Shown here: positions 60,941-64,000 of the stretch, piece by piece | Layout: every line of letters starts with the position of its first letter | Position numbering within the stretch: the stretch's first letter is position 1 | DNA from: Rivularia sp. T60_A2020_040 | GTDB lineage: Bacteria > Cyanobacteriota > Cyanobacteriia > Cyanobacteriales > Nostocaceae | Direction of reading: 5' to 3' | Length of the DNA: 64,000 bases | Assembly: GCA_015272215.1 (NCBI GenBank) | Contig: JACYMD010000093.1 | Location: 356,678 to 420,677 of the forward strand | Position numbers and translations under genes: made by a program | Notes under the pieces: model-generated | The model's input: only the letters and a program-made list of their open reading frames with translations | Databases searched by the model: none | What the model was told of the DNA's origin: nothing

Positions 60941-62824
60941 ATGAGCATCTTCCAACCTGTGAAAAAATCTGGTCAGCAAAACCGTCTGCGTAAAAACGAC
61001 TGGCGGTTATTTTTGCGTTTAGTTCCCTACGCTCGTAGTTATAAAAAACTGCTGGGAATTTCGATATTACTGCTGATACCAGTAGCAGTAGCCAACGCAA
61101 TACAACCTTTAATAATTGGACAAGTTATTTCTCTAGTTCGTCAAGAACCCACCACCTACAGATTTCTCCTCGATAATCCAACACAAGGATTATATATTCT
61201 GCAAATAGTGTTATTAATTACAGTTGTAATTCGTCTTGCACTCAATGGCTTTCAAGGCTTTTTAGTTCAAAAGGTGGGACAACAAATTACAGCGGATATT
61301 CGGGAAGATTTATTTGAACACGTGACTTCCTTAGCAGTGCGTTTTTTTGATCAAACACCAGTCGGTAAATTAATTACCAGATTGACATCTGATGTAGAAG
61401 TATTAGGAGACGTATTTTCCACAGGAGCCATAGGCATATTATCAGATATCTTCTCCACCTTAGTAATTATCGGCTTCATGTTTTATACTCAATGGCAATT
61501 AGCTTTATTACTACTGCTATTGCTCCTCCCCGTATCCGGATTAATTATCTATTTTCAACAGCAATTTCGTAAAGCAAATTATAAAGCTAGAGAAGAACTT
61601 TCCGCACTCAATTCCCAGTTACAAGAAAATATTACCGGGATTAATGTCGTACAGTTGTTCCGACGAGAACAATTTAACGCTAAATTATTCGCACAAACTA
61701 ACAATCGTTACGTTAAAGAAGTTGATTTAACCATCTTTCACGATTCCGCAGTTTCAGCAACTTTAGAATGGATTGCTTTGGTTGCGATCGCCGGTGTATT
61801 GTGGGTTGGTGGCTGGTTAATTTTGCAAGAACAGTTAACAGTAGGGCTATTAGCGAGTTTTGTACTGTACGCTCAGCGATTATTTGAACCTTTACGACAA
61901 TTTGCAGAAAAATTTACGATTATTCAAGCAGGTTTTACTGCTATAGAACGAGTTACTGATATTTTAGATGAACCTGTGGAAATACGCGATAAAGTAAATT
62001 CTAAATATTCCCTGAAAAACAACTTTGAATTTGGATATATCGACGAAATTGTCGAAAATCTAGAAACTATCGACGATAAAATCGATGCATCAAAACTTGG
62101 AGAAATTCGTTTTGAACAAGTTTGGTTTGCTTATAAAGATGATGATTATGTAATTAAAAATTTAGACTTTACCATCAATCCGGGAGAAAAAATTGCTTTA
62201 GTCGGTCCCACAGGAGCAGGTAAAAGTACTATCATTCGTTTATTATGCCGTCTTTATGAACCAAGCAAAGGACGTATATTAGTAGATGGTATTGATATTC
62301 GAGAAATACCCCAAGCTGAATTAAGACGGTATATGGCTGTAATTTTACAAGAAGGGTTTTTATTCGCTGGTGATGTCAAAACCAATATTACTTTAGGTGA
62401 TAATTACACCTTCGCAGAAATTCAACAAGCAGCGCGCTCGACGAATGTTGAAGATTTTATCGAAGAATTACCCCAAGGTTACAATACACAACTTAGAGAA
62501 AGAGGTACAAATATTTCTAGTGGTGAGAAACAACTTTTAGCTTTCGCAAGAGCTGCTATTCGTAACCCACAAATTCTAGTATTAGATGAAGCAACGGCAA
62601 ATTTAGATGTCGCGACAGAAGCTTTAATTCAACAAGCTTTAAATCAACTTTTAATCCAACGTACTGCTATTATTATTGCTCACCGTTTATCTACTATTCG
62701 CAATGTCAACCGCATTTTCGTACTCAAACGCGGCGAATTGATCGAACAAGGTAGTCACGAACAACTATTGCAGCAAGGAGGGTTATACGCTACATTACAC
62801 AATTTACAAATGCTCAATCAGTAA
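60941..62824 (+). CDS. ABC exporter, fused permease and ATPase
   Basis: A 627-residue half-transporter of the MsbA/MdlB exporter type. The permease domain (about 30-345) has six membrane segments and the coupling pattern SLAVRFFDQTPVGKLITRLTSDVE. The nucleotide-binding domain has Walker A GPTGAGKSTIIRLLCRLYEP (about 422-441), the signature NISSGEKQLLAFARA (near 525, SSGEKQ instead of LSGGQ), Walker B/D-loop ILVLDEATANLD and IIIAHRLSTI. A variable acidic insert (about 345-385) joins the domains. It should act as a dimer exporting lipid, drug or polysaccharide-like substrate, and the substrate is not evident. It is monocistronic. Confidence 0.92.
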   Translation: MSIFQPVKKSGQQNRLRKNDWRLFLRLVPYARSYKKLLGISILLLIPVAVANAIQPLIIGQVISLVRQEPTTYRFLLDNPTQGLYILQIVLLITVVIRLALNGFQGFLVQKVGQQITADIREDLFEHVTSLAVRFFDQTPVGKLITRLTSDVEVLGDVFSTGAIGILSDIFSTLVIIGFMFYTQWQLALLLLLLLLPVSGLIIYFQQQFRKANYKAREELSALNSQLQENITGINVVQLFRREQFNAKLFAQTNNRYVKEVDLTIFHDSAVSATLEWIALVAIAGVLWVGGWLILQEQLTVGLLASFVLYAQRLFEPLRQFAEKFTIIQAGFTAIERVTDILDEPVEIRDKVNSKYSLKNNFEFGYIDEIVENLETIDDKIDASKLGEIRFEQVWFAYKDDDYVIKNLDFTINPGEKIALVGPTGAGKSTIIRLLCRLYEPSKGRILVDGIDIREIPQAELRRYMAVILQEGFLFAGDVKTNITLGDNYTFAEIQQAARSTNVEDFIEELPQGYNTQLRERGTNISSGEKQLLAFARAAIRNPQILVLDEATANLDVATEALIQQALNQLLIQRTAIIIAHRLSTIRNVNRIFVLKRGELIEQGSHEQLLQQGGLYATLHNLQMLNQ

Positions 62825-62860
62825 TCAGTTATTAGTTATCAGGTATCAGTTATCAGTAAA
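62818..62860. repeat. Heptameric tandem repeat (CAGTTAT-like)
   Basis: Degenerate units TAATCAGTTATTAGTTATCA and GTATCAGTTATCAGTAA follow the ABC transporter stop. They match the array at 36321-36348. Confidence 0.7.
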
Positions 62861-62872
62861 CGGATGCTCTTA

Positions 62873-62893
62873 GTTTGATTATCTCGATCAAAC
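62873..62893. terminator. Hairpin between the ABC transporter and tnpB genes
   Basis: GTTTGAT (62873-62879) and ATCAAAC (62887-62893) pair around TATCTCG. It lies downstream of both convergent genes. It may be a terminator or part of the right-end structure of the TnpB element. Confidence 0.5.
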
Positions 62894-62928
62894 TGATAAA
62901 TAATTCTGGTCATTTGAACCTCGCATGA

Positions 62929-63963
62929 CTAGAAGTCACGCGATTCCTGCTTCAACGATTTCTGCCTGAAAAGATCAGGACTTACAAATTCTCCACAGGC
63001 GTATATAGCATCCGGCGCACCGACGGCTGCTGATAGAATTCTCAAACCTTCACTCAAAATATTTAACGCGGCGTTTTTGTCCCTCAAATTGTAATTATTG
63101 CAATTAGGACAAAACCATTCGCGCAACTTTAAATCCTTAACCAATGGGTTAATAAAACCACAGTGATTACAAGTCTGGGATGAAGGGTAAAATGTATTAA
63201 CTTTCTGCACAATTCTGTCATGCCATAACGCTTTGTATTCAAGCATGGTGACAAACTTTGACCAACTAGCGTCTGAAATACTCAGAGCTAACTTATGGTT
63301 TTTCACCATATTGGCAACTCGCAAGTCTTCTATACAGATGATACTGTTTTCTTTAATTAAACGAGTTGATAACTTGTGCAAAAAGTCATCTCTTAAATTA
63401 GTAATGCGTTCGTAGTTACGAGCCAGCTTGTTTTTCGCTTTGACTCGGTTACTACTACCTTTTTGACTGCGAGACAGTTTTTTATGTGCCTTGCGTAACT
63501 TACGAGTTTGGGTTCTGTAATACTTTGGATTGTCTACAGCTTCACCTGTGCTAGTAACGAGATAGGATTTTATTCCCAAGTCCAACCCAATATTTTGTGT
63601 TGCTTGGGGATATTTCTCTATTTCAGTTTCACAATTGATGCTGGCAATATATTTACCAGAAGAAGTCCTAGTAACAGTAACGTTTACAATTTGACCGCTA
63701 ATGTCTTGCGACTTGTGAAACTTTATCCATCCTAGTTTAGGAAGTTTTAAACGATTTTCTATTACTTGGATATTGCGGTTAGTAAGATTAGTTTTGTAAG
63801 ATTTTTTGCAACCATTCTTCTTTTTGAACTTAGGTAAGCCGACACCTTTCTTGTTTTTAGACTTTTTTAAGTCAGTAAAAAAGTTTTTGTACGCTGTCTC
63901 TAAATTCTTGAGTGAGTTTTGCAGAGCAAATTTATCTACTTCTTTTATACTTTGCACGGTCAT
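62929..63963 (-). CDS. tnpB: IS200/IS605-family TnpB (OrfB) RNA-guided nuclease, N-terminally truncated
   Basis: The open frame codes 344 residues. RuvC-like catalytic residues are present: Asp128 in NIGLDLGIKS, Glu212 in IICIEDLRVANMV and Asp295 in LRDKNAALNI. The zinc finger has CNHC (265-268) and CPNC (285-288). EVDKFALQNSLKNLETAYKNFF is the usual segment after about 60-90 N-terminal residues, so the helix-turn-helix and start of the protein are missing. Upstream in frame a TAG (63979-63981) is preceded by YQAYFS before the window edge. This suggests a nonsense mutation or frameshift. No TnpA is seen. TnpB proteins are transposon-linked, omega-RNA-guided DNA nucleases. Confidence 0.85.
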   Translation of the reverse strand: MTVQSIKEVDKFALQNSLKNLETAYKNFFTDLKKSKNKKGVGLPKFKKKNGCKKSYKTNLTNRNIQVIENRLKLPKLGWIKFHKSQDISGQIVNVTVTRTSSGKYIASINCETEIEKYPQATQNIGLDLGIKSYLVTSTGEAVDNPKYYRTQTRKLRKAHKKLSRSQKGSSNRVKAKNKLARNYERITNLRDDFLHKLSTRLIKENSIICIEDLRVANMVKNHKLALSISDASWSKFVTMLEYKALWHDRIVQKVNTFYPSSQTCNHCGFINPLVKDLKLREWFCPNCNNYNLRDKNAALNILSEGLRILSAAVGAPDAIYACGEFVSPDLFRQKSLKQESRDF

Positions 63964-64000
63964 AGACTGAGTTTTGTTCTAGGAAAAGTAAGCCTGATAA

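Noticed and set aside
63233..63735. Plus-strand frames inside tnpB
   Set aside because: They are shadows of the tnpB coding sequence with no independent support.
1..64000. Prophage, integrative element or nitrogen-fixation genes
   Set aside because: No phage structural, integrase or nif genes were found on either strand. The only mobile-element gene is the truncated tnpB.

Overview
The window is chromosomal DNA of a filamentous cyanobacterium, most likely a heterocyst-forming Nostocales member of the Calothrix/Rivularia/Nostoc kind. The evidence is a psbI photosystem II gene, a chloroplast-type ycf46 ATPase, the cyanobacterial form of glutamate-cysteine ligase, an LptD-like DUF3769 protein, HIP1 octamers (GCGATCGC), AT-rich spacers, and many heptameric tandem repeats (ATTCCCT, CAGTTGA, CAGTTAT). 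Genus is inference; the cyanobacterial assignment is secure.

Positions 1-12627 hold a ten-gene minus-strand exopolysaccharide cluster. In transcription order it reads: FlaA1/CapD-type nucleotide-sugar dehydratase, secreted DUF4874/DUF4832 protein, MurJ-like flippase, two GT4 glycosyltransferases, a Wzy-like polymerase, two more GT4 enzymes, a PglC/EpsL-type initiating phosphoglycosyl transferase, and a PLP-dependent aminotransferase cut by the window edge. Together they can supply a modified sugar nucleotide, start the repeat unit on undecaprenyl phosphate, extend it, flip it and polymerise it. Positions 13484-19442 hold ilvN, a DUF255 thioredoxin-fold protein, two tandem hexapeptide acyltransferases and the 38-residue psbI.

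Positions 19765-33204 hold mostly housekeeping and envelope genes: the LptD-like protein, PcrA helicase, a 642-residue pentapeptide-repeat protein, gshA, trmL, a LysM/M23 peptidase with a long leader, a tRNA-Met(CAT) and a ParD/ParE pair. Positions 33394-42702 combine glycogen metabolism (debranching enzyme, glgC), two peroxiredoxins, a DnaJ-type chaperone and a cytoplasmic-type subtilase. Directly downstream of the subtilase is a small gene resembling the protease's own pro-region, possibly a free-standing inhibitor.

Positions 44064-53154 hold a PAS-GAF-PAS-GGDEF-EAL protein, two multi-domain peptidoglycan-binding proteins with an SH3-like membrane protein between them, and ycf46. Positions 53340-55140 are a decayed accessory zone: a CHAT-domain pseudogene whose core is missing, a small intact gene right behind it, and two remnants of an Rpn-family PD-(D/E)XK protein. 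Positions 55303-64000 hold a DUF389 membrane protein with rsmE, a carotenoid-type FAD oxidoreductase, a GNAT acetyltransferase, an ABC exporter and a TnpB gene that lacks its N-terminus.

The spacers carry several small repeat families: an AGAAGTCGGGTTTTT-bounded palindromic element of about 65 bp in three good and two weaker copies, a GACTTACGCA-bounded MITE-like element, a 48-bp inverted pair around the DUF255 gene and a 65-bp direct duplication upstream of the FAD oxidoreductase. I see no CRISPR array, prophage or rRNA. The least explained items are the subtilase/pro-region pair, the CHAT remnant with its neighbour, and the palindromic repeat family. Function calls rest on motif recognition by eye, with no database search.
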